NCBI GenBank assembly: GCA_903872555.1
Contig: CAIQLE010000223.1
Location: 1-5,617 of the forward strand
Direction: 5' to 3'
DNA from: an uncultured bacterium
GTDB taxonomy: Bacteria > Pseudomonadota > Gammaproteobacteria > Burkholderiales > Burkholderiaceae_D
Length of the DNA stretch: 5,617 bases
Part shown: piece by piece, positions 1 through 5,617 of the stretch
Layout: the number at the start of each line of letters is the position of its first letter
How positions within the stretch are numbered: the stretch's first letter is position 1
Notes under the pieces: generated by a model
The model's database searches: none
What the model was told of the DNA's origin: nothing
The model's input: the letters and a program-made list of their open reading frames with translations, nothing else
Made by a program: the position numbers and the translations under genes

Positions 1-100
1 ACGCAGGTTGCGATCTTTCAGCAGCCAGGGTTTTAGCTAGGCTAGCATTAGCCTTCAAATCTCTGTTGCCATATTTAAAAAACGGACATCGCTTCTCTCA

Positions 101-140
101 GAATGAAAAAAATGCCCCGCAAAATCTGCGGGGCATTTTT
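101..140 (-). terminator. Rho-independent terminator of the tRNA-Ser transcript
   Basis: A perfect 14-bp inverted repeat (108-121 with 127-140) surrounds a 5-base loop. Its GC core is TGCCCCGCA/TGCGGGGCA. Read on the minus strand, the stem is followed by a run of seven T, the standard intrinsic terminator form. It begins only eight bases past the CCA end of tRNA-Ser, so it should end that transcript. The stem is also flanked by T residues on the plus strand, so it may work in both directions and shield the gene from the left. Confidence 0.9.
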
Positions 141-147
141 ACTTATC

Positions 148-237
148 TGGCGGAGAGACGGGGATTCGAACCCCGGATAGGTTTAACCCTATACACGCTT
201 TCCAGGCGTGCGACTTCAACCGCTCATCCATCTCTCC
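148..237 (-). tRNA. tRNA-Ser (anticodon GGA), CCA encoded
   Basis: Class II tRNA read on the minus strand. The acceptor stem GGAGAGA (231-237) pairs with TCTCTCC (152-158), followed by discriminator G at 151 and an encoded CCA at 148-150. The anticodon stem CACGC/GCGTG encloses the 7-base loop CTGGAAA, giving anticodon GGA at 201-203, which reads serine UCC/UCU codons. The long variable arm typical of serine tRNA is at 177-192 (ATAGG/CCTAT stem). The T arm is CGGGG-TTCGAAT-CCCCG. All arms are intact, and the terminator follows directly, so nothing appears to be inserted at its 3' end. Confidence 0.97.
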
Positions 238-277
238 GTAATTCGCTCAAATGACTTGCATCTGAACGAAGCCCGCG

Positions 278-306
278 ATTATAGCAAACCTTCGCACCAG
301 CAAGGG
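278..306 (-). promoter_or_regulatory. Promoter for tRNA-Ser
   Basis: On the minus strand, a perfect -10 hexamer TATAAT at 278-283 is preceded by TGC, making an extended -10 element. The -35 region 17 bases upstream (301-306, CCCTTG) is poor, which fits reliance on the extended -10. Bases just downstream are GC-rich (CGCGGGC), like the discriminator of stringently controlled stable-RNA promoters. The expected start near 271 would leave a leader of about 34 bases for RNase P to remove. Stringent control is an inference from the discriminator. Confidence 0.72.
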
Positions 307-331
307 CAAAAGCGGTTTCAGTGCCGCCAAT

Positions 332-363
332 AAAAAAGCCGCTTCACCCGGAGGTGAAGCGGC
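332..363 (-). terminator. Rho-independent terminator of acs
   Basis: A perfect 11-bp stem, GCCGCTTCACC (338-348) with GGTGAAGCGGC (353-363), has a 4-base loop and is followed on the minus strand by six T (332-337). It lies about 50 bases beyond the acs stop codon and upstream of the tRNA-Ser promoter, so it separates the two minus-strand transcription units. Confidence 0.92.
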
Positions 364-413
364 AATACGGTAATAGAGCCATCAGAGTGACCCTACGACC
401 TGCCCCCACAAAC

Positions 414-2396
414 TTAACTTGCCTGTTTCAGCTGTTCCAGAATGGCCGGGTTCTCCAGTGTTGAGATGTCCTGAGTGATTTCCTCGCCTTTGGCCAGCAC
501 GCGCAACAGACGGCGCATGATTTTGCCTGAACGGGTCTTGGGCAGATTGTCACCAAAACGTATTTCCTTGGGCTTGGCGATAGGGCCGATTTCTTTGCCT
601 ACCCAGTCACGCAGTTCCTTGGCCATCTTGACCGCATCCTCACCAGTAGGGCGCGCGCCTTTCAGCACAACGAAAGCGCAAATGGATTCGCCAGTGGTGG
701 GATCAGGCTTGCCAACGACAGCAGCTTCAGCCACCAGGTGATTCGCCACCAGCGCTGATTCAATTTCCATCGTACCCATGCGGTGACCTGAGACGTTCAG
801 GACATCATCGATACGACCCGTGATGGTGAAGTAGGCATTGTTCGCATCGCGGATTGCGCCATCACCAGCCAGATAGAGCTTGCCGCCCAGTTCTTCGGGG
901 AAGTAGCTTTTCTTGAAGCGCTCAGGATCATTCCAGATGGTGCGAATCATGGAAGGCCAAGGACGCTTGACCACCAAAATACCGCCATGACCATTCGGCA
1001 TATCGTTACCGGCTTCGTCAACGATAGCTGTCATGATGCCCGGCAGGGGCAAGGTGCAGGAACCCGGCACCATGGGGGTTGCGCCTGGCAGTGGCGAAAT
1101 CATGTGACCACCTGTTTCGGTCTGCCAGAAGGTATCAACGATAGGGCAACGATTGTCACCCACATTTTTGTAATACCACATCCATGCTTCAGGATTGATA
1201 GGCTCACCGACCGAACCTAAGAGTCGCAGAGATGAGAGATCAAAATGCTGAGGATGGACTTTCATGTCGGCATCCGATGCCTTGATCAGGGAACGGATGG
1301 CAGTAGGTGCTGTGTAGAAGATGGTCGCTTTGTGACGCGCGATCATGTCCCAGAAACGACCGGCGTTTGGATAGGTCGGCACGCCTTCAAAAACAATCTG
1401 TGTTGCACCAGCCGCCAGAGGGCCATAAGCAATATAACTGTGGCCAGTGACCCAGCCTATATCGGCGGTACACCAGAAAATATCATTCGGTTTGAGATCG
1501 AAGGTCCACTTCATCGTCAGCAATGTCCACAGCAGATAACCGCCTGAGGAATGCTGCACGCCTTTAGGGGTGCCAGTCGAACCCGAGGTATACAGGATGA
1601 ACAGCGGATGCTCGGCGCTAACCCATTCTGGCTCGCACTCCTCGGACTGCTTGTCCATCAGATCATGCAGCCAGATATCACGGCCAGCTACGACATTGAT
1701 GTTGCCCTTGGTACGCTGATAAATGACGACATTTTTGATGCCTTCACAGCCACCCAGTGCAATCGCCTCATCCACAATCGATTTCAAAGGCAGTTGCTTA
1801 CCGCCGCGCACCTGTTCATCTGCTGTAATGACAGCCACTGCACCGGCATCCATGATGCGCTCTTGCAGAGACTTAGCAGAGAAGCCACCAAAGACAACTG
1901 AGTGAGTTGCCCCTATGCGTGCGCAAGCCTGCATGACGGCGACGCCCTCGACGGACATAGGCATATAGACGATCACGCGATCGCCTTTTTTGATGCCCAG
2001 TGATTTCAGGCCATTCGCCAGCTTGCAGACCTTGGCATGCAGCTCGCGGTATGTAAGGCGCGTGACTGTGCAATCATCCGCTTCGAAGATGATGGCTGTC
2101 TTGTCAGCATTACCATTCGTGAGATTGCGGTCGAGGCAGTTATAGGAAACGTTGAGCTGCCCGTCTTCAAACCATTTGTAGAAAGGTGCCTGAGATTCAT
2201 CCAGCACCTTGGTGAAGGGCTTATGCCATGCCAGATTTTCTTTGGCGAGCCGGCCCCAGAAGCCTTCGTAGTCTCGCTCAGCTTCGGCGCACAGGGCGTT
2301 GTAGGCGTCCATTCCCGAAATTGCTGCATTTTTTACAAATGCTTCGGGTGCATGAAATACCCGATGCTCGTGCATCAGGGATTCGATCTCTGACAT
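414..2396 (-). CDS. acs: Acetyl-CoA synthetase (acetate--CoA ligase, AMP-forming)
   Basis: Cytosolic enzyme that activates acetate with ATP to acetyl-AMP and then transfers the acetyl group to CoA, allowing growth on acetate and recapture of overflow acetate. The 660-residue length is typical of the family. Residues 1-110 or so form the Acs N-terminal cap. The P-loop [11 protein letters not shown] lies at 269-279, and the WVTG segment at 315-318 lines the acetate pocket. [10 protein letters not shown] at 421-430 carries Trp424, the residue that limits the pocket to short acyl groups. YLAGDG (508-513) holds the ribose-binding Asp512, and GRIDD at 527-531 is the hinge into the mobile C-terminal domain. 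[11 protein letters not shown] near 619-629 carries Lys625, equivalent to Salmonella Lys609, which is inactivated by acetylation in that family. The ATG start has a strong AGGAGA ribosome site. A monocistronic unit is likely: its own terminator follows, and fumarase is divergent. Propionyl-CoA synthetase is a less likely alternative. Confidence 0.97.
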   Translation of the reverse strand: MSEIESLMHEHRVFHAPEAFVKNAAISGMDAYNALCAEAERDYEGFWGRLAKENLAWHKPFTKVLDESQAPFYKWFEDGQLNVSYNCLDRNLTNGNADKTAIIFEADDCTVTRLTYRELHAKVCKLANGLKSLGIKKGDRVIVYMPMSVEGVAVMQACARIGATHSVVFGGFSAKSLQERIMDAGAVAVITADEQVRGGKQLPLKSIVDEAIALGGCEGIKNVVIYQRTKGNINVVAGRDIWLHDLMDKQSEECEPEWVSAEHPLFILYTSGSTGTPKGVQHSSGGYLLWTLLTMKWTFDLKPNDIFWCTADIGWVTGHSYIAYGPLAAGATQIVFEGVPTYPNAGRFWDMIARHKATIFYTAPTAIRSLIKASDADMKVHPQHFDLSSLRLLGSVGEPINPEAWMWYYKNVGDNRCPIVDTFWQTETGGHMISPLPGATPMVPGSCTLPLPGIMTAIVDEAGNDMPNGHGGILVVKRPWPSMIRTIWNDPERFKKSYFPEELGGKLYLAGDGAIRDANNAYFTITGRIDDVLNVSGHRMGTMEIESALVANHLVAEAAVVGKPDPTTGESICAFVVLKGARPTGEDAVKMAKELRDWVGKEIGPIAKPKEIRFGDNLPKTRSGKIMRRLLRVLAKGEEITQDISTLENPAILEQLKQAS

Positions 2397-2633
2397 GTTG
2401 TCTCCTACAGGGTAATTATTTTCCTGAGAAGATAAGCCGTCACACTTACTTAAGGCTTACATACAGACCCTGACTGACTGATCCTTTTAATACCGGAGAG
2501 TCAGGCCCTGAGCCGCGTGTAAAATGCCTGTCAGCACCTATGTGCCTGTGGCAAAGCCTTGTAACTTTTAGGGTGCAGCCATTCTTGCCAATTTCGTACG
2601 CCCCTTGACCCAATTTGACCGAGCCTGCCCGTC
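2397..2633. promoter_or_regulatory. Divergent intergenic control region between acs and fumarase
   Basis: These 237 bases separate two divergent genes and must hold both promoters, but no consensus -35/-10 pair is clear on either strand. Visible elements are an inverted repeat TAAGCC/GGCTTA (2433-2438, 2454-2459) and a 7-bp inverted repeat CCTGACT/AGTCAGG (2469-2475, 2499-2505). There is also a -10-like TAAAAT at 2520-2525 on the plus strand without a good -35, a small hairpin GCAC-CTAT-GTGC (2534-2545), and a tandem TTGACC (2605-2610, 2615-2620) spaced one helical turn apart. These could be operator sites for an activator acting on one or both genes. That role is inferred, not shown. Confidence 0.5.
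2401..2406 (-). promoter_or_regulatory. Ribosome binding site of acs
   Basis: AGGAGA on the minus strand lies four bases before the ATG of acs (AGGAGACAAC-ATG). It is near-consensus and fixes the start at 2396. The plus-strand gene on the other side of this intergenic region has no comparable site. Confidence 0.85.
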
Positions 2634-4169
2634 ATGACCATCATCAAACAAGACGATCTGATTGAATCCGTTGCTGCTGCCCTGCAATTCATCAGTTACT
2701 ACCACCCTACAGATTACATACGCCATCTTGCGCGCGCCTATGAGCGTGAACAAAGCCCGGCGGCAAAAGATGCTATCGCACAGATCCTGACTAACTCGCG
2801 CATGTGTGCCGAAGGCAAGCGCCCGATTTGTCAGGACACCGGTATCGTGAATGTCTTTCTGAAGATAGGCATGGACGTTCGCTTTGAAGGTTTCAGTGGC
2901 TCGATTACAGATGCCATCAATGAAGGCGTACGTCGCGGTTATAACAACACGGACAATAAGTTGCGTGCCTCTGTCGTGGCTGATCCTCAGTTCGAGCGTA
3001 AAAACACGAAGGACAACACACCCGCAGTCGTACAGATGGAACTGGTGCCGGGACATACGGTTGAAGTGCAGGTTGCGGCCAAAGGCGGCGGCTCTGAAAA
3101 CAAAACCAAATTTGTGATGCTCAATCCCTCCGATTCTCTGGTGGATTGGGTATTGAAGACGGTACCGACCATGGGCGCAGGCTGGTGCCCGCCCGGTATG
3201 CTGGGCATAGGCATAGGCGGTACTGCTGAGCATGCCATGCTGATGGCCAAGCAATCACTGATGGGTGATCTCGATATGAGTGATCTGCTGGCACGTGGCC
3301 CGCAGGACAAAACTGAAGAGCTGCGCATAGAGCTGTACGAAAAAGTGAATGCGCTGGGCATAGGCGCACAAGGGTTGGGTGGTCTCACCACGGTCCTGGA
3401 TGTGAAGATTATGATGTATCCGACTCACGCAGCATCGAAACCGGTGGCCATGATTCCTAACTGTGCTGCCACACGTCACGCACACTTCACACTCGACGGT
3501 TCGGGTCCGGCGTATATCGATCCGCCTTCTTTGTCTGAGTGGCCAGAAGTTCACTGGACACCTGACACACAAAAATCCCAGCGAGTTGATCTGAATACGC
3601 TGACAGCCGCGGAAGTCGCTTCATGGAAGCCAGGTCAGACCCTGCTCCTGAACGGAAAAATGCTGACCGGTCGCGATGCTGCCCACAAGCGCATACAAGA
3701 GATGCTGGCCAAGGGCGAGCCACTGCCCGTCGATTTTAAAAACCGTGTGATTTATTACGTCGGCCCGGTCGATCCGGTGCGCGATGAAGTGGTGGGCCCT
3801 GCCGGCCCGACCACAGCCACCCGTATGGACAAATTCACAGACATGATGCTCGAGCAAACCGGCCTGATCGCCATGGTGGGCAAGGCTGAGCGCGGTCCGG
3901 TCGCGATTGAATCGATCAAGAATCACAAATCGGCCTATCTGATGGCTGTGGGTGGTGCGGCTTATCTGGTATCCAAAGCAATCAAAGGGGCCAAGGTCGT
4001 CGGCTTTGCGGACTTGGGCATGGAAGCGATCTATGAATTCGATGTGAGCGATATGCCTGTCACCGTAGCGGTTGATTCGCATGGCATCTCTGTACACAAC
4101 ACCGGGCCTAAGGAATGGCAGGAAAGAATTGCTGCCACCATAGGCAAGATTCCGGTCAAAGTGGGCTGA
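2634..4169 (+). CDS. fumA: Fumarate hydratase, class I (iron-sulfur fumarase)
   Basis: Cytosolic TCA-cycle enzyme that reversibly hydrates fumarate to L-malate using an oxygen-sensitive [4Fe-4S] cluster. At 511 residues it has the full single-chain layout, with the alpha-type domain about 1-285 and the beta-type domain about 325-505. The three cluster cysteines are Cys66 (PICQDTG), Cys185 (GWCPPGM) and Cys277 (PNCAATRH). Their spacing matches E. coli FumA Cys105, Cys224 and Cys318. Gln67 and Asp68 follow the first cysteine, and the active-site stretch GPTTATRMDKF (391-401) and Lys417 are present as in characterised class I fumarases. The chain is about 40 residues shorter at the N-terminus than E. 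coli FumA. ATG 2634 is the only reasonable start: an in-frame stop lies at 2616-2618, and there is no evident Shine-Dalgarno site. murI follows without a terminator. The symbol marks the class; fumB would be equally defensible. Confidence 0.95.
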   Translation: MTIIKQDDLIESVAAALQFISYYHPTDYIRHLARAYEREQSPAAKDAIAQILTNSRMCAEGKRPICQDTGIVNVFLKIGMDVRFEGFSGSITDAINEGVRRGYNNTDNKLRASVVADPQFERKNTKDNTPAVVQMELVPGHTVEVQVAAKGGGSENKTKFVMLNPSDSLVDWVLKTVPTMGAGWCPPGMLGIGIGGTAEHAMLMAKQSLMGDLDMSDLLARGPQDKTEELRIELYEKVNALGIGAQGLGGLTTVLDVKIMMYPTHAASKPVAMIPNCAATRHAHFTLDGSGPAYIDPPSLSEWPEVHWTPDTQKSQRVDLNTLTAAEVASWKPGQTLLLNGKMLTGRDAAHKRIQEMLAKGEPLPVDFKNRVIYYVGPVDPVRDEVVGPAGPTTATRMDKFTDMMLEQTGLIAMVGKAERGPVAIESIKNHKSAYLMAVGGAAYLVSKAIKGAKVVGFADLGMEAIYEFDVSDMPVTVAVDSHGISVHNTGPKEWQERIAATIGKIPVKVG

Positions 4170-4206
4170 GTTGTCTTTGACTGAGTCAGACAAGACTAAG
4201 TCAGCG

Positions 4207-5046
4207 ATGACTGTCGTTGCCAGTTCGCCGATAGGTATTTTTGATTCCGGCATAGGCGGCTTGTCGGTGCTGCGACATGTACATGCCTTGCTGCCTGATG
4301 AATCGCTGCTGTATTTTGCGGATTCCGGTTTTGCGCCTTATGGTGAGAAACCAGAATCCGTGATCGTTGCACGCGTGCTGGCCATTGCAGAATTTTTGCT
4401 GCAATCGAATGTAAAGGCGCTGGTGGTCGCCTGTAATACAGCGACCGCTGCTGCTATTGCTGCCGTGCGCACACGCTACCCGCAATTACAAGTCGTCGGT
4501 GTTGAACCCGGCCTCAAGCCGGCGGCGGCCCTGACGCAAACGGGTGTAGTGGCTGTGCTGGCCACCGAAGGCACACTGACCAGTGAGAAATTTCAAAAAC
4601 TGCAGCAGCAAATCACGCAAAGCACGGGCGTGAACTTTCTTTTACAAGCCTGTAATGGCCTTGCAGACCAGATAGAAAAAGCGGAGTTGAACTCACGCGA
4701 AACGGCTGCCATGGTGCAGCGCTATGTTGCACCGCTGATGGCAAAGAATGCCGACACCATCGTACTCGGCTGCACTCACTATCCCTTTGTTGAACACCTG
4801 ATCCTGGAAGCGGCCGCTAAGCCAGGTATTTGTCTGGTCGACACCGGTGAGGCCGTGGCGCGCCAGCTGGAACGCCTGCTGAATCAGCATGGCCTCTTGC
4901 ATCCTGAACGCATTGAAGACCATGAACCCGGCGCTCTGCTGGCCTACACAACAGGCAGCGGCAAAGCACTGGCGACCGCTTTTCGCACCCTACTAAAGCT
5001 GCAACCTGCAGTGACAGAAGTAGCCATCGAAGTCGGCAAGGCCTGA
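4207..5046 (+). CDS. murI: Glutamate racemase
   Basis: Cofactor-independent enzyme that interconverts L- and D-glutamate, supplying D-glutamate for the peptidoglycan stem peptide in the cytosol. From ATG 4207 it has 279 residues, a normal family length. The family signatures are in order: FDSGIGGLSV at 12-21 with Asp13 and Ser14, the second substrate loop ADSGFAPYG at 38-46, catalytic Cys76 in VVACNTAT, and catalytic Cys189 with His191 in LGCTHYP. The second loop reads ADSGFAPYG where many family members have GDTxxxPYG, a conservative variant. The same frame is open from a TTG at 4171, one base after the fumarase stop, which would give 291 residues. The family fold begins only at about residue 8 of the shorter form, and neither start has a clear ribosome site, so ATG 4207 is preferred. 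It is likely co-transcribed with fumarase. Confidence 0.93.
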   Translation: MTVVASSPIGIFDSGIGGLSVLRHVHALLPDESLLYFADSGFAPYGEKPESVIVARVLAIAEFLLQSNVKALVVACNTATAAAIAAVRTRYPQLQVVGVEPGLKPAAALTQTGVVAVLATEGTLTSEKFQKLQQQITQSTGVNFLLQACNGLADQIEKAELNSRETAAMVQRYVAPLMAKNADTIVLGCTHYPFVEHLILEAAAKPGICLVDTGEAVARQLERLLNQHGLLHPERIEDHEPGALLAYTTGSGKALATAFRTLLKLQPAVTEVAIEVGKA

Positions 5047-5062
5047 AATGTTCGACCGGGGA

Positions 5063-5090
5063 TGCCTTAAGCGCCAGAATTTTGTATAAT
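5063..5090 (+). promoter_or_regulatory. Promoter for tRNA-His
   Basis: A perfect TATAAT at 5085-5090 lies between the murI stop and tRNA-His. The best -35 candidate is TGCCTT (5063-5068, 16-base spacer), which is weak. The start is expected near 5097, leaving a leader of about 36 bases before the tRNA. No terminator is seen after murI, so read-through from the fumarase-murI unit could also contribute. Confidence 0.65.
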
Positions 5091-5106
5091 TGCGCTCTTG
5101 TCTGGG

Positions 5107-5122
5107 CTTGTCCCGTGACAAG
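5107..5122 (+). repeat. Hairpin in the tRNA-His leader
   Basis: CTTGTC (5107-5112) and GACAAG (5117-5122) form a perfect 6-bp stem with a CCGT loop, between the promoter and the tRNA. A second CTTGTC at 5097-5102 could pair with the same GACAAG instead. There is no T run, so it is not a terminator. A role in RNase P processing or transcript protection is possible but only inferred. Confidence 0.45.
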
Positions 5123-5133
5123 GCAGTTCAGTG

Positions 5134-5209
5134 GTGGCCGTAGCTCAGTTGGTAGAGTCCAGGATTGTGATTCCTGTTGTCGTGGGTTCGAGCCCCATCG
5201 GCCACCCCA
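5134..5209 (+). tRNA. tRNA-His (anticodon GTG), CCA encoded
   Basis: The acceptor stem GTGGCCG (5134-5140) pairs with CGGCCAC (5199-5205), then C73 at 5206 and an encoded CCA at 5207-5209. The anticodon stem CAGGA/TCCTG encloses the loop TTGTGAT, giving anticodon GTG at 5167-5169. The T arm is GTGGG-TTCGAGC-CCCAT, closing with a G-T pair. Base 5133 is G, which supplies the extra G-1 that pairs with C73 and is the identity element for histidyl-tRNA synthetase. All parts are intact. Confidence 0.97.
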
Positions 5210-5234
5210 TTTAAGCCTTTTCAGGCGATAGTGA

Positions 5235-5266
5235 ACGCTAACGTTTACAACGTAATGCGTAGTTTT
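5235..5266 (+). terminator. Possible weak terminator after tRNA-His
   Basis: An imperfect hairpin begins 26 bases past the tRNA. ACGTT (5241-5245) pairs with AACGT (5249-5253) across a 3-base loop, and ACGCT (5235-5239) pairs with AATGCGT less one bulged T (5255-5260). One A-A mismatch separates the two segments. Four T follow at 5263-5266. The short T run and low stem GC make it a weak intrinsic terminator at best. Confidence 0.35.
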
Positions 5267-5435
5267 CCAACGGGGCTATTCTAAAGACCCCCTGCAGCAC
5301 GTTATTTCCCCTTCGTTTTTCAGCGCATTTTTACCGCCAATATGTATTTTCCACTGCAGGAAATGTTTTGCATGGAAGAAATTTTGCATGTGTCGATTCA
5401 AATTTGCGATTGCCAAGCCATTCCCAATCACCCTT

Positions 5436-5452
5436 CTAGCTCTTTGAGCTAG
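5436..5452. repeat. Perfect 7-bp hairpin CTAGCTC-TTT-GAGCTAG
   Basis: CTAGCTC (5436-5442) and GAGCTAG (5446-5452) are exact reverse complements around a TTT loop. Neither strand has a T run after it, so it does not look like an intrinsic terminator. It could be an RNA structure or a protein-binding palindrome; its function is unknown. Confidence 0.5.
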
Positions 5453-5532
5453 GGCCTGATAACAATAACTCCCTCCAAAAAAAACAAGAAACTTCGATTG
5501 AATTTAGCGTCTAATATGAACAACAGGAAGTT

Positions 5533-5562
5533 TTGCCATCGAAACCATTTCTGATCTATACT
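5533..5562 (+). promoter_or_regulatory. Sigma-70-like promoter facing the right edge
   Basis: TTGCCA (5533-5538) and TATACT (5557-5562) each match five of six consensus bases and are 18 bases apart. The predicted start near 5569 lies just before an ATG at 5572 whose frame stays open to the window end. A+T-rich sequence produces such matches by chance, so this is tentative. Confidence 0.35.
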
Positions 5563-5617
5563 AATTTCCCTATGCTGCTCTTAGACCTAACATCAACAAA
5601 AGAACAGGCGTTCGCCA

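Larger units (their letters stand above)
5267..5617. other. A+T-rich stretch with no convincing gene
   Basis: By hand count the region from 5221 onward is about 41% G+C, against roughly 55% in the genes to its left. No open frame reaches a useful length. The longest noted starts at ATG 5342 and gives 36 codons with no ribosome site. Visible elements are a 9-bp direct repeat TTTTGCATG (5366-5374, 5382-5390), a perfect 7-bp hairpin (5436-5452), a run of eight A (5477-5484) and a promoter-like sequence near the right end. It may be long intergenic sequence or the edge of an acquired segment next to the tRNA. Confidence 0.5.

Noticed and set aside
1..60. Possible gene end or gene start at the left edge, and a 6-bp hairpin AGGCTA-GCAT-TAGCCT (39-54)
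   Set aside because: Plus-strand frames stop at 36 and 39 after too few codons to judge. One minus-strand frame is open to the edge but has no start with a ribosome site. The hairpin has no T run.
66..254. 62-residue open frame on the plus strand
   Set aside because: It runs straight through the tRNA-Ser terminator and the tRNA-Ser gene on the other strand and has no protein-like signature.
1551..1901. 116-residue plus-strand open frame inside acs
   Set aside because: It is a shadow of the conserved acs coding frame, as are the other frames within 475-2393.
2549..2564. Sigma-54-like TGGCA...TTGTA upstream of fumarase
   Set aside because: The distance between the GG and the G of the -12 element is one base short of the required spacing, and the -12 element lacks its invariant GC.
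2568..3254. 228-residue open frame on the minus strand
   Set aside because: It lies antisense to the conserved N-terminal half of fumarase, is rich in His and Arg as expected of a shadow frame, and shows no known motif.
3621..4253. 210-residue open frame on the minus strand
   Set aside because: It is the complement of the fumarase C-terminal domain and the murI start, and has no recognisable domain or ribosome site.
5342..5452. 36-codon open frame beginning MYFPLQEMF
   Set aside because: It is short, has no ribosome site, and ends inside the 7-bp hairpin. No support for translation.
5210..5617. CRISPR array, insertion sequence or toxin-antitoxin pair in the gene-poor flank
   Set aside because: There is no regularly spaced repeat series, no terminal inverted repeats with a transposase, and no pair of small frames with ribosome sites.

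Overview
The window looks like chromosomal housekeeping DNA from a betaproteobacterium. This is judged from the flavour of the acetyl-CoA synthetase, the class I fumarase and the fumarase-racemase pairing; genus and order cannot be fixed by eye. Coding DNA is roughly 55% G+C on spot counts. The last ~400 bases are clearly more A+T-rich, about 41% G+C by hand count.

Layout, left to right. Bases 1-107 hold no supportable gene. A tRNA-Ser(GGA) gene lies on the minus strand at 148-237, with its own terminator (101-140) and an extended -10 promoter (about 278-306). Next comes a strong terminator (332-363) for acs, which fills 414-2396 on the minus strand and encodes acetyl-CoA synthetase. A 237-base divergent intergenic region (2397-2633) separates acs from a plus-strand pair: class I fumarate hydratase (2634-4169) and glutamate racemase murI (4207-5046, or from a TTG at 4171). 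No terminator is visible between these two, so they are probably co-transcribed. A tRNA-His(GTG) gene follows (5134-5209) with its own TATAAT promoter and a possible weak terminator. From 5210 to the right edge I see no convincing gene, only small repeats, a hairpin and a promoter-like sequence facing the edge.

Functionally, acs makes acetyl-CoA from acetate and feeds the TCA cycle. The divergently transcribed fumarase is a TCA enzyme, so the shared intergenic region could coordinate the two. MurI supplies D-glutamate for peptidoglycan.

I found no novel multi-gene system. The most unusual signal is a codon-pair effect. Nine of ten Ile-Gly pairs across the three proteins use the otherwise rare Ile codon ATA, while about 5 of roughly 79 other Ile codons do. 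The composition shift after tRNA-His is the other place worth extending.
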